This document shows, in pieces, positions 13,328-26,627 of a stretch of DNA of 64,000 bases; within the stretch, counting starts at the first letter, position 1, and every line of letters begins with the position of its first letter. The stretch spans positions 33,006,571 through 33,070,570 of the forward strand of contig CM035806.1 in assembly GCA_020466095.1 (NCBI GenBank). Direction: 5' to 3'. A model generated the notes under the pieces. It searched no databases. It saw only the letters and a program-made list of their open reading frames with translations, and had not been told where the DNA came from. The DNA comes from Chlorops oryzae (lineage: Eukaryota; Arthropoda; Insecta; Diptera; Chloropidae). The position numbers and the translations under genes were made by a program.

Positions 13328-13690
13328 CCCAGTCGGCAATTCGTTCATGGATGAATATGTTCTTCGATTAATTCATTGATGTCATAAGTGAAAAGTGAAA
13401 GATCGAAGAAATTCATGCAAATACAGCGATAGCGGACCGAAAATCAGCAAATATTACCAGAAATTCCTTCATTTTGTCAATTTTCTCGTGTCACTATCGC
13501 TTACCATTTCGAACATTTTCAAATGAAAATTTCGGCGATGGCAGACCGATAGATAAATGAAAATAAAACTTTACATTGCCTACGACATGTTAATTTTATG
13601 CAATGTTAATTTGCAACAACGAATTCCACAACAGTCCATAGAAACTATTGTGGAAAATTTGATCGCTAAAACTTTCATCTTCCAACTGGG
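13328..13690. mobile_element. CCCAGT-ended TIR element (363 bp)
   Basis: The left end is CCCAGTCGGCAATTCG and the right end, complemented, is CCCAGTTGGAAGATG. AA directly flanks both ends (13326-13327 and 13691-13692). Inside, GATAG/CTATC strings recur in both orientations. The short CCC..G ends resemble those at 18392, 43970, 48004 and 59570. The short termini make the exact ends tentative. Confidence 0.4.
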
Positions 13691-14748
13691 AAGTTACGTT
13701 CCATCATAGAGCTAATAGAGCCCTGCGTTCAAGAGAATTGAAATTATGACATGAGCTACTTCAACCTGCTTCTAAAATTCATGAAAGCAAAATTTCCCAA
13801 TCGTCAGATGTCAAAAAAGAAACCCCCTCCCCCTAGCCGAAACATCCCGAATTTGCATGATTGTAGGATCGTTCGAGATGGAAGGCTTCTTATGTTACAT
13901 TTTATCCTCTTTACTCTCTTGCCGGGATCTCTTAGTTGTCTCATAAATCAGGCGGATCATTTCACATTAAAATTTAATACAACAATAAGTAAAAAAGTAA
14001 AAAAAAAATTAAAGTAAAAAAGCCAATAAAAATCCATAAATAAAAATAAAATAAAACTAAAATATTACGATTTCAAAAAATTAAAAATAAATTTATCTTT
14101 TGAATAAATAATTGCGACTTTTTCTCTTATCTTTTGCCCAACATACCGGCAGTGAAAAGAGTTCGAATCCTTTTCTCTTTCGCCAGCGCGCTCAGTTTTC
14201 ATTCATGTTCGCCATATCGAGAAGTGCGCTGACTCCGCAACAATGACGTCATTGCAACATTTCATCGAAAGCAATAAAGTCATGTGATTTTCGATGAATG
14301 CATCAGCATCAGCATCAAACCGAAACTGATGTTGAGGCAGACAAAGCGGCATTTCAAAAAAAAAAAATAAATAAATAAATAAATAAAAAAAAAAAAATAA
14401 ATAAATAAATAAGAAGGAATTGGTGAAGAGAAAGATTTTCATGAATTGAGCAATAACATTTTTGGCCGGTATGCAATGGAAAAACTGTTATACTCGGTAG
14501 CTCAATATAACCCAAAACGAAGAAGAAGAAAAAACAAACAAGCAAACAAACACGCTGTGTCGTGATTCGAAGAGGCTCTTATGTTGAGAGCTCATTTCAT
14601 ACCATTTTATAGGTAAGAAGAACTCGCTTCAGGGTCTTTCTCACGATTCCACAACGGCACTCGAGCTCATACACGAGAGCGTCAAGTGCTTCCGAGTGTT
14701 TCGTAATTCGGGAAAAAGCGACTAACTAAGCGACTCGAGCATTACGCA

Positions 14749-14802
14749 CGAGTACGAGTGCGAGTACGAGTGCGAGTGCGAGTGCGAGTGCGAGTACGAG
14801 TA
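14749..14802 (+). repeat. CGAGTG/CGAGTA hexamer array
   Basis: About nine near-perfect hexamers. The alternating Arg/Thr or Arg/Val frames seen on both strands come from the repeat and not from a gene. Confidence 0.85.
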
Positions 14803-14963
14803 CGTGCACGTGTATGCGTTCGCAAGGATGCCCTATCGTACGCTCTCATGAACCAATACATCGAAATAATGTCCAGCATCCGAAAACAAATGGCAGCTTC
14901 GCCATTTCCATCGTCGCATCGTCGTAGCACGGTTTGGCACGACGCCGTATAGTATGGTGTGTA

Positions 14964-15020
14964 TGGCATCGCATCGCATCGAATCGTATCGTATCGTATC
15001 GTATCGTATGGTATTGTATG
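14964..15020 (+). repeat. ATCGC/ATCGT pentamer array
   Basis: Runs of GCATC change into GTATC and then into GTATG, so the array shows step-wise divergence along its length. Confidence 0.8.
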
Positions 15021-16858
15021 GTTTGGTATAATATGGTTCGGTCGTATTGACGACATCAACATCAGCATCAACATCATCACGGTTGTGTCGTCGTTGTCGG
15101 TGTCGGTGTCGACGGCGACGGCGATGATAATAAGTAAGGGACCGCAATACGATGACAGTCAAACAGAAACGAATCATCGTTCGAATACGTCGGTCGTCGG
15201 GTCATTGTGCTGTGCATTTTTTGCAATTTTCATTAAAGAAGCATATTTATTCGCGTTGCGGCTGTGTGCAAAAAAAAAAAAAAAGTGTTATATATCTACA
15301 ATTATACACGAAGACGCACATAGGAGGACCATCAAACTATTTGTGACGATATTTCGTTTTCATATTTTTGTTTGTTTTTTTATTTTTTTTATTGTAACTA
15401 TTCCTATTGTTTTCACTCAATGAAATAAAATTTTAAAGAAAATAAAATTATTTTAAAAAAACCAAAATTAAAAAAACAAATTTAAAATAAAAAAATAAAA
15501 AACTGAAAATAGAATTTAAAAATTTGAAAAACAATTTTTCAAGAAAGATCGCAGAACAGTTGCAAGTATTTAATGTTGCAAGTAAAATTGAACTTCAACG
15601 GTTTCATCATTAAAAACGAATTTAAAGGAAAATATTTCTATTTTATTGAATCGAATAAAGTGCAAACAAGAACATTAAGTCCTCATACTGTCAAATAACA
15701 AAATTGAATGCGGCAAAAAGCAATAAAAACAGTAAAATCGCAGACAAGTCTGGCATCGTTATTCGCATTCGCATTCGAAATCGCAATCGCCGCAATCGCA
15801 ATAGCATTCGCATTGGCATTCGCACTCGCACCATCCGCACCGCATCAGCGCGACGATGTTCAACAAATTCTTGCGTGTGTGAGTAACACAAACAATATTC
15901 AACCTTCATTCCGTATATTGGCATCCACCGCTACTATATCCCCAAGTACGTACGAAAACGCTTAAAAGCAATTTCTTCATCGTCTTTATCGCTGCATGTC
16001 GATGTTGTTGTTGTTGTTGTGTTGCGCTCTGTTGAGGAACAGAAGCATCTTGGTTACGAAATTTTGCCGGCATAATTTTTTCTTACTTTTTGGCTGTTTT
16101 CTCATTTTTTTTTCGCCTTTTGTTTGTCCGCTTGCCGTTTGTTGCTGTCGCTGCGACATGCATCAAGTGCACAACGCGCTGCAGACAACAACGAACACGA
16201 ACACGAACATGAACAGGAACCGGAACGCGAGCAAGCAGAAAATCTTTGCGAAGCATACTTTACAGAGCATGTGCTTTTGCTCTCCCACTTTGTGCAATTG
16301 TATTGAGCAAAATTTGAAGCTCATCTGCTCTCTTTGGCTGTTCGAGAAGAGCATTGAGAACGTTGCATCCTCGCGTCGCCTCGGCTCGGATCGTCTCGCT
16401 TCGTATACCGTTCGTCGCATCTCGTCCCGTCTCGTCCCGTCTCGTTTCGGATTCGAGCAGAGCAGCCAAGGTAATTTTTGTCTCTTCGAAAAGGCAGCAG
16501 CAAACCGCCGAAAAAGCATTTTTGGCGTAATTTTCATTCTCGCTTCTTTGCGCCATTTTCATTTCATCGTTGTTTTGCCGGTAATGGCAACGACTGTGTG
16601 CGCCAGCCAACACAAGAACACAAAGGCTTCTCGCTGCTGTCATTAAAATTCCATTTTGTCTGGTTTTCTCAGTGCTTTTGGTGCCTTTCTGGTAGTTCAC
16701 GTGTTTATTGTCTACGAATATTCATGCCAAGGAACATTAAAAATTTAAAGGTGGATATACACTCCTCTTTCACTGCCGGAGTCCTTTCATTTTGTATTTT
16801 TATTGAAATTTCTTATTTTTCTTTTTCCCCTATCACTCTGTCGCTCTCCCTCTTTCTA

Positions 16859-16893
<35 letters not shown>

Positions 16894-17805
16894 GCTTTTG
16901 CCTTTAAAACATTTAACTGCATTGAACTGAAATTTAAAAGCAAATGAATCTGTTGCAATTTCTAAAATAGAACTCAATCGATTTCTGGGAAATTCAAAGA
17001 ACATGTTAGAGTGAATATTTTAGAAGGGAAGCGGATAATAAAATCTCACTGTTCGTTTTAAATTGTATTTCGTGGAATTTTATATTAGGTACGTCCTTTT
17101 ACAGATTAAAAGCAAGTCAAATCGAACAAAGATTTTCAGATGTCTGCATATTTTTAATTGACTAAAAGATTCCTAATTAGAGAATTAGATTCCTGGAGTT
17201 TACCGAAAATAATTAGACTTCGAAAGTTTCATAGCTTTAGAGATCATCAATTGCTTTATTTAAAAAAAAAAAAATAATAATAATAAACAAAAACAAAAAA
17301 TTATTTGAAACTGTAGTTGTAGGTAATCTAACTAATGTATCGTCTAGCTTAACATCGAGCATATCGTATGTTTCAATTTGATTTGGAACACAATCGAGTA
17401 ATGTATAAGATGATAAATATGATGAATTTATGGCAATTAGAAATATTCAAATATAGCATCAAAAAGTATACCTCACATTATTGAAAAAAAAATGTTTGAT
17501 AATAAGAGAATCTTCTGCTCATTTGCTGTGGGTATGTCCATTTCAAATCATCTTAATCAAGGCTTCTGAGAGTTGTGTACGCATCTGCTTAAAAATCTAA
17601 ATTCAGCAAAATGTGTGAAGGCTTCAAATTTAACATTAAACATTCAACAACATTATTTTAGGCGCTGAATTTAAATATATCCTTTTGCCGTAATGATGAT
17701 GACGAAATTTTATTTCGCCGAAAGGGGAAGTTGGCGTCGTTAAGACGATTGAAAACGTACCTACTTGTTTTTGAAAATATTAGGATTAAAAAAAAGAATA
17801 TAAAA

Positions 17806-18049
17806 ACAAGTAAGAAAGCTAAGGTCAGTCAAGCCCGCCTTTCGTATACCCAGCGTCCCGACAATATTCACGCACTATGTTTTGCCATTCCAAACAGAAT
17901 TTGCAAAATATCTCCATTTGTGGGTGTGGCAGTGGGCTGATATAACCCATTTCCACTTAGGATCGTAGTCGGGGCCAAATCTCCGTCTGGAAGGAGATCC
18001 GATGACAGACAGACAGACATGTCTAAATCGATTCAGTTTCGAGTATAAA
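17806..18049 (+). mobile_element. CCACGCCC repeat family, internally deleted copy
   Basis: The head (ACAAGTAAGAAAGCTAAGGT) and the ATACCCAGCGTCCCGAC segment match the copy at 8704. Most of the middle is missing and the tail stops after TCTAAATCGATTCAGTTTC. One variant box, GTGGGTGTGG, remains near 17920. Confidence 0.7.
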
Positions 18050-18726
18050 AACAGCAACTCCTTTTAATACTTATCTGCACGAAAATTCTTTCTTGCTTTT
18101 TACTCTTTTGCCATTTATCCAAAGATTTTGAAGAACAATATCTCTTTTTGTTAGGTTAGTAATTTACTTAAAATACAATATGTAAAAAAAAAATTATTTT
18201 GGACATGATCGATTTTTTAGATGTCGATGAGTGAAAAAAACGATGGATTTTTGTCTACAAATATTCGTTTTTTTTTTTTTTTTAATTTTAAAGCAGTGCT
18301 GGCCAAACGTATACGTAAACATTCATAATTGTGTGTGTGAATGCGCTGTCGACTTCGCTGTGAGGTACTCTGATTTGCATTGACGAAGTTTCCCTGTAGT
18401 AAAAGGGATCGACCCTGAATCGACCGCAGATCGATCCTAAAGAGGTACGGACCGATCGCCTTTTCATGCGTTGAACTGGTCTCTTTTAACATGGTGCGGT
18501 CCTTGAAAAACAACCGATCCGTTTTCAAAGCGTGTGGGATCGGTTGGCGGTCGATCGGAGGTTAGTCCCTACGCCTTTGAATGAGGGTGAGTTTTTTTTT
18601 TAAATATTTATTTATTATAAAAAATGAAAAAAAAAATTTTCTTATTTTGTTTATTTTGCTTTTTTGTTTTTTTTTAAATCTTTTTGTTACACCAACATTA
18701 TATTATTTATTTTTTGATTTTCCCGC

Positions 18727-18796
18727 CTCGGCCGAGCCTCGAACCGCAGAACTCTGGGTTGGTAAATCGGTGTCTTAACCATTACGCTAAACAAGC
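18727..18796 (-). other. tRNA-like sequence (Pol III A and B boxes), degenerate
   Basis: On the minus strand an A box TAGCGTAATGG (18779-18789) and a B box GGTTCGAGGC (18736-18745) are spaced 54 bases end to end, as in real tRNA genes. The T stem does not pair properly, so this is a tRNA-derived or pseudo-tRNA sequence. It shares the ATGGTTAAGAC D-arm string with the unit at 19022. Confidence 0.55.
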
Positions 18797-19021
18797 AAGT
18801 TTAATGCTGTGATCAAAACGCTGATTTGAGTTTTTGGTTGCTCAAATTTTTGGGAAACATACGTAAAGAATTTTTCATTTCAAAGAATTTTTATTGAAAA
18901 ATAAATATTAAAAACCAACTAATATGAAAAAAACGACTTTTTTTTCAAGTTAACTATTTTAATAAAAAATTAAAATATTAACATAAAAATCGTAGGTAAT
19001 TGAAAAAAAAAAATGTTTCTA

Positions 19022-19092
19022 AACCGAGCAGGGCTCGAACTCTTACCCCTTCAGTTGCGAAGCGAGAGTCTTAACCATCAAGCTATTTAACC
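19022..19092 (-). other. tRNA-like sequence (Pol III A and B boxes), degenerate
   Basis: On the minus strand an A box TAGCTTGATGG (19075-19085) and a B box AGTTCGAGCCC (about 19031-19041) lie at tRNA spacing. The anticodon stem starts CTCGC but its partner is mutated. It is probably a tRNA-derived unit, perhaps a duplicate of the one 300 bp away. Confidence 0.55.
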
Positions 19093-19326
19093 TATGATAG
19101 CACAAAGATCAGATTGAGGACTTAAAGCAGACAACAATAAAGTACAAGTTATTACGAACTCGTCCCACCTACGCTCATTTTGGGATTGGACGAGGGTCGG
19201 TTAGATAGAGGTTAACCCTAGGTCGATCGCGGTTCATATAAATTTGGGATCGGTCCTAGTTTGGTCCTAAAGGGACCCACCTAGGATCGATCGCTTTTGA
19301 ACCGAAACCATTTCATTACTGCAGGG

Positions 19327-20561
19327 TTGTTTTTTACACACACGAACGCAACCGCTCGGTTTTCGCTCGAATCGATATACGCTATACGTGTGGGACTGCT
19401 GCGTCGGCAGAATTCAGTTTCTCAAGCACATGTGCTAGGAAAATCAAAATTTGGCCGACACTGGATAAAACTTTAAAGGTACACAGAATCTTATTTTATT
19501 GACCGATCTTAAAACCGATGTTATGTGAGAAAAAGTTTTAGATGCATTTATTTTCTTTAATTTGAGGGATAATTTTTTGAAAACATATGATGCATTGAAA
19601 AAGCTGCAATATAGCCAAAAAAAAACATTTTTTTTTTCAAAAATCAATATTAAAAAAATGCTTTTGTAAAAAAATTTTTTTATACTTTTTTCGTGTTAAG
19701 AAAGGCAAAGTCCATAAAAAAAAGTGCTCTTTAATGTTCCGAAAAAATAAAAATTTATTATTAGTAGTCTAGTGTAATTAGTTTTGAATTCCTCAAGAAA
19801 TCTCAATGCACTTTTTTCATTGACTTTGACCTTCTAAATACGAAAGCGCTATTGAAAAAAACTTATTATTTTTTATTTAATTTTTTCTTCATTATAAATG
19901 GAGGTCAAATCGCAAAAATACGTTGCATACTTTTAAGGTAAAGTTTTTGATTTTCATAGTTTATTTGGTTTTTACTGCTTCATTGATGAAACTATAACTT
20001 TGCCATTTATCGGTGTGTTTTGAAAATGAATATCTTATTTTGTAGGGTAAAGAACCAAATTTAAATAAAAATTTAAAAAAAATGTTCATCCGTTTGCGAT
20101 TGGTTTTTTTTAGATGCCAATGAAGCACAAAATTGCGTGAATTTTCTCTAAAAGAAATTGTTTTTGCTAGATTTAGAGCTCTATAGAATCATTTTTTCTT
20201 GACCGATCTTAAAAACATGTAGTGAAAAGCCTAATTTTCTCTAATTTTAATTTATTCAAATCGGATAATGCAGTGACGAGTTCTGCTTGAAAAAGATGCA
20301 ATCCTCTTGAAAAAATTTGTGTTTCAAAACTTAATAAAGCTTGTCTTCCCATAAAAGTATTTTTGCCTCGAAAACTTCGAAAATCCGTAAATCAAGAAGG
20401 CTTAGAAATTAATGAACGAAGTTTGCTATGAAATATTTTACATTTTTCCGCATTTTCGATCCGTCAAAAAATTTTTAAATATTTTTTTTGCTACCGAGAA
20501 ACCCAAAATCCATAGGATAAGTGTATTCAGATCTCTTGGGAAAAAATTCGATTAGATATTT
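19327..20561. other. Non-coding AT-rich DNA
   Basis: No gene. At about 20357-20396 it contains a dispersed fragment (TTTTGCCTCGAAAACTTCGA, then AAATC, then GTAAATCAA) that recurs at 50472 and 61260. Confidence 0.55.
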
Positions 20562-20794
20562 GCCCCTATTCCAAATGAATATTCCCTGGGATTTTTTCCC
20601 TAGAAACTCTTCTTCACCGCGGAAAAAGGCGGTGATCTAAGCATCAATAGCAGGGAGACTGTGATGAACTTTGCCTAGAAATGATCGAAATTCTTGCTCC
20701 TTTTACATTCCTCTTTCAGGGTGTTTTCAATGGGACAATTGTTGTTTTTTCAAACTCGCACGTAAAAGTTCCCCGGGAATATTTAGAATCGGGC
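20562..20794. mobile_element. Candidate MITE with imperfect inverted ends (233 bp)
   Basis: The left end GCCCCTATTCCAAATGAATA and the right end, complemented, GCCCGATTCTAAATATTCCC agree over most positions. Both run into a CCC(T/G)GGGA string. The ends are imperfect and no target duplication is clear. Confidence 0.4.
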
Positions 20795-23700
20795 TAATTG
20801 TAATCTATAATTTAAAACAAAAATAATAATATTTAAGGTAGAAGGACAAACACTTTATCCCCATGGAAAAGACGTTGACTTTGATTAAAAATGATTGCGC
20901 AGCTTTTCTGTTTTTTGTTTTGTTTTTAAATTAACGGAAACAAAACGGAGCCGATTTTCGAACAAGAAAAAAAGTATAACAATTCTTTGCATTTACGTCG
21001 ATTCCAATGGGGGGTTCTTTGGTTCCTCTTCCTCAAAAGCATTTTTCTTTTATATTGTTCGTTTCTTTACCGAGAAAGTTTTCCTTTGAAATCGTATTTT
21101 CAAATTAACAACATAATACGAGTTCTTTCGTGCATAGGTATATGTTAAAATATATACATATATACAAGGTACCTGCGGATGTTGTACAGATGAGAGGCCC
21201 CCTGACGAACTCTTTAAAAGCGCAAATTATTGAGAACCTGTGCGACGACGACGACGACGAAGGATTTCATGCTTGTGCTTATGCTTGTGCTAATAAAAAT
21301 AAAGCTCATAAACGCCATTAAACATCAAACGTCATATGCAAAGAACCAAAGCAAACAAAAGCATAACTAAAAACTAGAAAAGTAAAGCTAGAAAGCTGGG
21401 ACACGACGAGCCAAATGACAATGAACAGAAAACCGAACAACGAACATTCAGAGCCGATCAAGACGGCTGTGTTTGGATGCTTTGGAAGCTGATGATTCTT
21501 ACCGCCGCCGCTGCCGCTGCTGCTGCTGCTGCTGCTGCTGCAAGCCATCATCGTTCTGAATAACGAGCCGAGGACGATGATTCCGACTATGCTTCTTATG
21601 TTATGTGACACAATCAGGAAAAACGTAGGAACGTAGAATGAGAACTAATAGGGAACTTAACGATACAGTACAGTACTGAGCATAAAATAGAACAGAACCC
21701 AAGGAGAATGGAATATATAAAAGTACAACAATCCAATCGAAAGGCAGTCAAGCACAGGACAAAGTCGTTGCATTACTTTGCACGACTACATTCATACGTT
21801 TGCACTAAGCGTGCATGTGTGCTCGTGTTTGTGTGTGTGTGTGTCAACAGGATGAATTCTCAGTCATTCAGAATCTCTCACGGCTCACAGCGTACAGCTG
21901 ATGTCAGTGATATCGGTGCGGTTGGGAAAACTATGAATTTGGAAGGAGAGTTATTCAGGCCTCGGGCTGTTTAGGGGAACAAAAACGCAAGGTAAATGGC
22001 AAAATCAAATCAAATTCAAGCGACTTAAGTTGAATAGATGCGAGGGGCGGACAGCAGGCAGACGAACAGGCGAACACACTGACTGACTGGATGACTCACT
22101 GAACAATAGACCGAAAAGACTAAGAGACTGACAAACGGACAGACGGAAGCAGGACAGACAGCCAGCCAGCCAGCGAGCCAGCCAGCGAGCCAGACAGACA
22201 GACAGAGAATAACCAAAGTGCCAAGCATCGCGTGTGTATGGAAACCGCTTGAATGGAGCTGACACTGCCACCCACGTTGTGCTATCCTGCTGGCGCTGGC
22301 GGCGGCGCTATTGCTATCGTCTTTATCCCTGTTGTTGTTCTTGCTTGCCATTCGTTTTTAACCGTTGTTGGAGGCCCTTAATCTAATTTTATACTTGATA
22401 TGAAAACATTTGCGATATGTTCCGACTAAAATGAAGAGTACTTACTTTAACATACATATGCGGTGTGGTTACCGTTCGTTCAATGGATAATGCTACGGTC
22501 TGTCTGGAAATCATATATTGCGCATAAATTTTTATGCACCTTAGCGAACGAGCCCCATTGGCGAAAGCGACAGAAGGATAGAGACGGAGAGATCGAGAGA
22601 GCATCGAATTTTCAGCGGCTAATTACCCATCACATACGGAAAAACACTTACACGCTTCAATAATGGTTTATTCAACTTTTAAGTCCGAATGAAGCAGCGG
22701 ACAAGTTTAAAAGCGACTCGTCGCACAAACGAGAATGCCCACAACATGATTATCAGCTCATATTCGTTGTATGCCAAAATAACCATGATATGATGGAAAA
22801 AATAAATAAAAAATAAGAATAAAAATAAAACAAATAATAAAAGAAAAAGCGACAGAAGAAAAGCGAAATAAAAATATAAAATTTTGAAAAATATCTTAAT
22901 GAGCAATGACTTCGGAATGGAATGCAAAGCTATTATATAATGCTGCCATACCGAATCGTGTTGCGTATGTTCGATGAATACGAAATTAAATTCTCGCATT
23001 GCTCATACGACGGTGCGCCGCGGCGTGGCATTTAGCTGGGCACAGCTGTGCGTTCGATTGATATTCTTTTGGGGAAAAACAGAAAAAACAAAATCGATGC
23101 ATAATTATGAAAAATAAAAAATAAAAAATAAAAAATTCAAAATAAACTCAAGAATTCAGTCCACAAACGCACAAGGATAAGAAGCAAAAATTAATCAAGA
23201 AAATTTTTTCATTACCAAAACTTTTGCCGCATACCTTCGTACCTACCATTGAAATTGGGGTTTTCTTACTTCCTCCTATTACTTCAATGGAAAATCGAAT
23301 TCCGTGGGAAAGTTCATATTGATGTTCTCTTTTTCTTTTTCAATGAAATCCAAAAGACGGAATTCTCAAAACAATCGCATTAAGATATTCCGAAGATCGT
23401 TTGGCCCTGAAGCAATATGCATGGCATATGCTCTCAAAAGTTGCAGTCAAACGGAGAAAAAACTCATTGAAGATTACGGTGCCAAAGAGGACGGACATAA
23501 AGAATGTTGCTATCGAACTTTTCTATTACCATGTTTATGCATCATCTCTAATCAGTTATATTCAACACGAGTCAATTCAATCCACATGCATAAACGCCTT
23601 TTTTCAACCGAGTTAGAGAGTTTACCCGGTTGGAATATGCACATTTATTTTTATTGGGTAGAAAATGCAATCCAAGTTGAAATTGGTGTATAAGCACACG

Positions 23701-26410
23701 CGGCGGCGTTCAGTCAATTCTGACAAAAGCTGATTTAAGTGTCTTTGGCACAGTCATACGGCATGACGTGCTGATAGTGTATATGTTCATGGTACTCCAA
23801 CGCAAATACTTCGCGCAGAGAATTCTTCGATTCATTTCAATTAAAAGAAATTAGTATGAATGACGAAAAATGAAACTCATTTAATTTTTTTCATCAAGCA
23901 TCGTAATTTTTTCCACATATATCCATACTTCTAATAACAAATAAGTGTAAGTGTATGTCACGCCGCATCACTGTGTGAGTGCCCCTTTCGAAAAAATATT
24001 GGTTAAGCCTTTCAATTCAACTTCAAAATTGTCCGCTTACGGTTGTTTCTTCTACTCGTGTTGAATATAACTGGGTCGATATGATGCATAAACGTAGTAT
24101 CTGCTGAATTGCAAGCGAATAGAAAAGAGTATCGTTTATAGAGAACTCTTTAAAAGGATAAAGCTGAGACCAATAGCCGAAAAGCTATGAAAGAATGCGC
24201 TCTAGGGTTATGTGGAGTAATTATGATTGCAATACCAATTTCATTGTTATTCAACAAACGAAGGTAGCTTATGTCTTTGAATACCGATCAGCAAGCAAGA
24301 AATTGAATCTAGAATCATCGAGGCTTTTATTTTGTATCTTTATGTTCGCCCCAAACTGAGAGACCACAAAAGTGTGACCAATTGATATGAGAAGTAGAAA
24401 AGGACAAATATGCCATGGCCTAAATACCTAAGGCCATTGATTCCTTACATATTCTTTCCATGTGATAAGAAGAGGTTTTGTTAAAGTGATTTTTTTTTCG
24501 GAAATTAATTAGGTATATTTATGGGTATTCAATGTTATCCCAGACATTACCAGGCTTGTTTTTTTTTTTTTTTTTTTTTTTGAACCACAATTATTCATAG
24601 TTTACTGCACCTAACGAAGAAGCCATTTTGCCTAGAATGCTAAGATGTGACAAGTCGAATTAGAAATTTTTGATAATGTAACTGAAAGTGATCATTTAAC
24701 TAGTTTGGGTTAAAGGCGAAGATCATTTTCTATTTGTTTACGACCGCCACCCTTTGTTTTTCAGGCAATATTTGCAAACATTAAAATTTAAGCATAGGAA
24801 AAGGTCATTGAACAAACAACAAATCTTTATCAAAAACGATTTAAATTCTTTACCCAAAAAAGAACAAAAACAAAAACAAAAATCAACAAGAACAAAAACA
24901 TAAAAGTGAAGGCAACGGCAACGGCAACGGCAAGAAGAACACACGAAAGAAAAGAAGAAGAAGAAAAAACGAATAGCATTGCATACCGTTTACACGTGGA
25001 ACATTTTCCGCATATTAAGCAGTGAGAGACCCGCGAACGCAACGGAAATACTGGCACATTCCCTGTCAAAAAAAAAGAAGAAAACCTTTTGAGATAGAGA
25101 AAGCAAGAGTAGGAGTGCCATTCAGTTATCAAACATGTTACTTTTAGCCAAACTGACAGCCCTTTTTGGCTCATTATTAGTTTACGTGGTAATATTTTTA
25201 TGCCGTAGAGCTGATATTTACAGCCATTTCCATGTCCATGTATCGATGTCGGTGTTCCTTCCATACGGCTGCATACAAGTGTGTTGGATAACGTACATTC
25301 ATATCCAGTGTTCTTCTAATCGCAAATCATAAGGCGATGGCATTAATATGCGTTTCACACTGCTCATTATCTGGCAAGCTGCTGACTCCTCCACGGACGA
25401 ATACTCCTCACTGGTAAGTGCGTTGCGAGCAGGTACAACTTCCATTGCCGCTAACTGAGTGTACCGATGGCGAAGAAGCCGGTGCCAAATACCGGTGCCA
25501 CTGGCTGCCGATGGCCGATAGCTTCCAGTACTCCATGGAAAATACACAAAAAAATGGATTCATAATAAAAATCTGTTGATATTCATTGTGCGACTCGACT
25601 CGACTCGACACGACTCGATTCGAATGGTTTGAGACGTTGTGTTTTTCAAGAAAAAATTCATACGTACACATACATACATATATGTGTATGAGCACACGCA
25701 TATGCTTGTGTATATAGGGATGTGTGTTCATAGGAAAATATTTAAGCCGCGAAGAAAAATTGTACATCGCTTGAGGAAAACCCGAAAAAAAGCAGCGAAC
25801 TTTTCTTTCGCTTATTTATTTCGTGAGGGCTTCCGCGGAATGCTAATAAGGGCAAGCTCAAAGCCATTTCGGGGTATTGTGTTTCATGCGTGCCGATATT
25901 ATGTACACGCATACAACGACAACAGCAACAAATGCAACAACAACAGCAAATATGTTTGGAATGAAGCACGTTCCAGCTGACAGTCTATATCTAAAATATT
26001 CTTTCCATTTCTACGCAATGTCACGCAAATGCTAAGACAGATCCTCTTCTTCTGATAAAAAGCATTTCGAATTGGGAAGAAAGTAAATAACAAGCGAAAT
26101 GAAAAGGACGAATAAACAAAACCAAAAAAATTTGAAGACTTTAAGAAAAGAAAAACAAAAAACGAAATACATTCCACCGAGAAAACTCATTCACTCGCGT
26201 GCGTTATGCGCTCCATAGGATATCCATCCAATAATAGTTATTTTCTGTAGGACACGTCTATGAATTTTTTAAGGACTATTCACAATTTAAATGTCATTTT
26301 ATCGTTTTCATTAATAGGTAGGTACTAACTCAATTTCCAAGCGAACAAGACAAGGATTTAATTGAACCATTTTTCTTCATTGATTTATTCTTTTGAACTC
26401 TCTTAAAGGA
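20795..26410. other. Non-coding DNA with microsatellites
   Basis: No supported gene. It holds GCTGCC/GCTGCT repeats (about 21505-21540), GT (about 21825-21845), CAGC/CAGA tetramers (about 22155-22205), poly-T (about 24559-24581), ACGGCA hexamers (about 24912-24932) and CGACT pentamers (about 25590-25620). Most of 22.3-25 kb is plain AT-rich sequence. Confidence 0.5.
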
Positions 26411-26616
26411 AGTCGGCCTCTGGGCCGTAGTTGATCGAGATGCTAACTTACGAAGCCAGAAGCTATGGGTTCAACTCCCAGCTAAGGTCGTAGATATTTG
26501 TGTCGTTGTTTCTGTTGTACTTTGTTTTCCCGGTATTCGTGGTATCACAACGGGCCCATGTGGGCCTAAGTGTGTCACTCTTAATGGTGTCATCAGTCAC
26601 ACTTAACTAAACTAAC
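26411..26616 (+). mobile_element. tRNA-derived SINE, full length with target duplication
   Basis: The element is bounded by a perfect 11-bp direct repeat, CTCTTAAAGGA (26400-26410 and 26617-26627), the mark of target-primed retrotransposition. Its 5' part is tRNA-like: an A-box region at about 26421-26433 and a B box GGTTCAACTCC at 26468-26478, at tRNA spacing. A tRNA-unrelated body follows (GGGCCCATGTGGGCC is a palindrome within it). The tail has ACTTAACTAAACTAAC. SINEs are copied by LINE reverse transcriptase supplied in trans. The specific family is not recognised. Confidence 0.85.
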
Positions 26617-26627
26617 CTCTTAAAGGA

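Larger units (their letters stand above)
13691..17805. other. Non-coding DNA rich in simple tandem arrays
   Basis: No supported gene. Arrays include AAAT runs (14356-14412), GCATTCGCAAT-like repeats (about 15750-15835), TTGTTG (about 16001-16021), CTCGTCCCGT repeats (about 16415-16450) and CT (about 16857-16890). The many TCG-rich tracts between 14.7 and 16.5 kb stand out from the AT-rich background. Confidence 0.5.
18392..19326. mobile_element. CCCTG-ended element carrying two tRNA-like units (935 bp)
   Basis: The ends are CCCTGTAGTAA and, complemented, CCCTGCAGTAA. TT lies next to both ends. Inside each end, GATCGA/TCGATC-type strings recur in both orientations (GATCGACC, GATCGATCCTA, GGACCGATC). 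The centre is AT-rich and holds two tRNA-like sequences on the minus strand. Beyond the ends (18295-18350 and 19336-19410) there is further weak inverted similarity around ACGTATA, so the mobile unit could be larger. No transposase frame is seen. Confidence 0.5.

Noticed and set aside
14160..14172. GAGTTCGAATCC as a B box of a tRNA gene
   Set aside because: No A box or cloverleaf at the proper distance on that strand.
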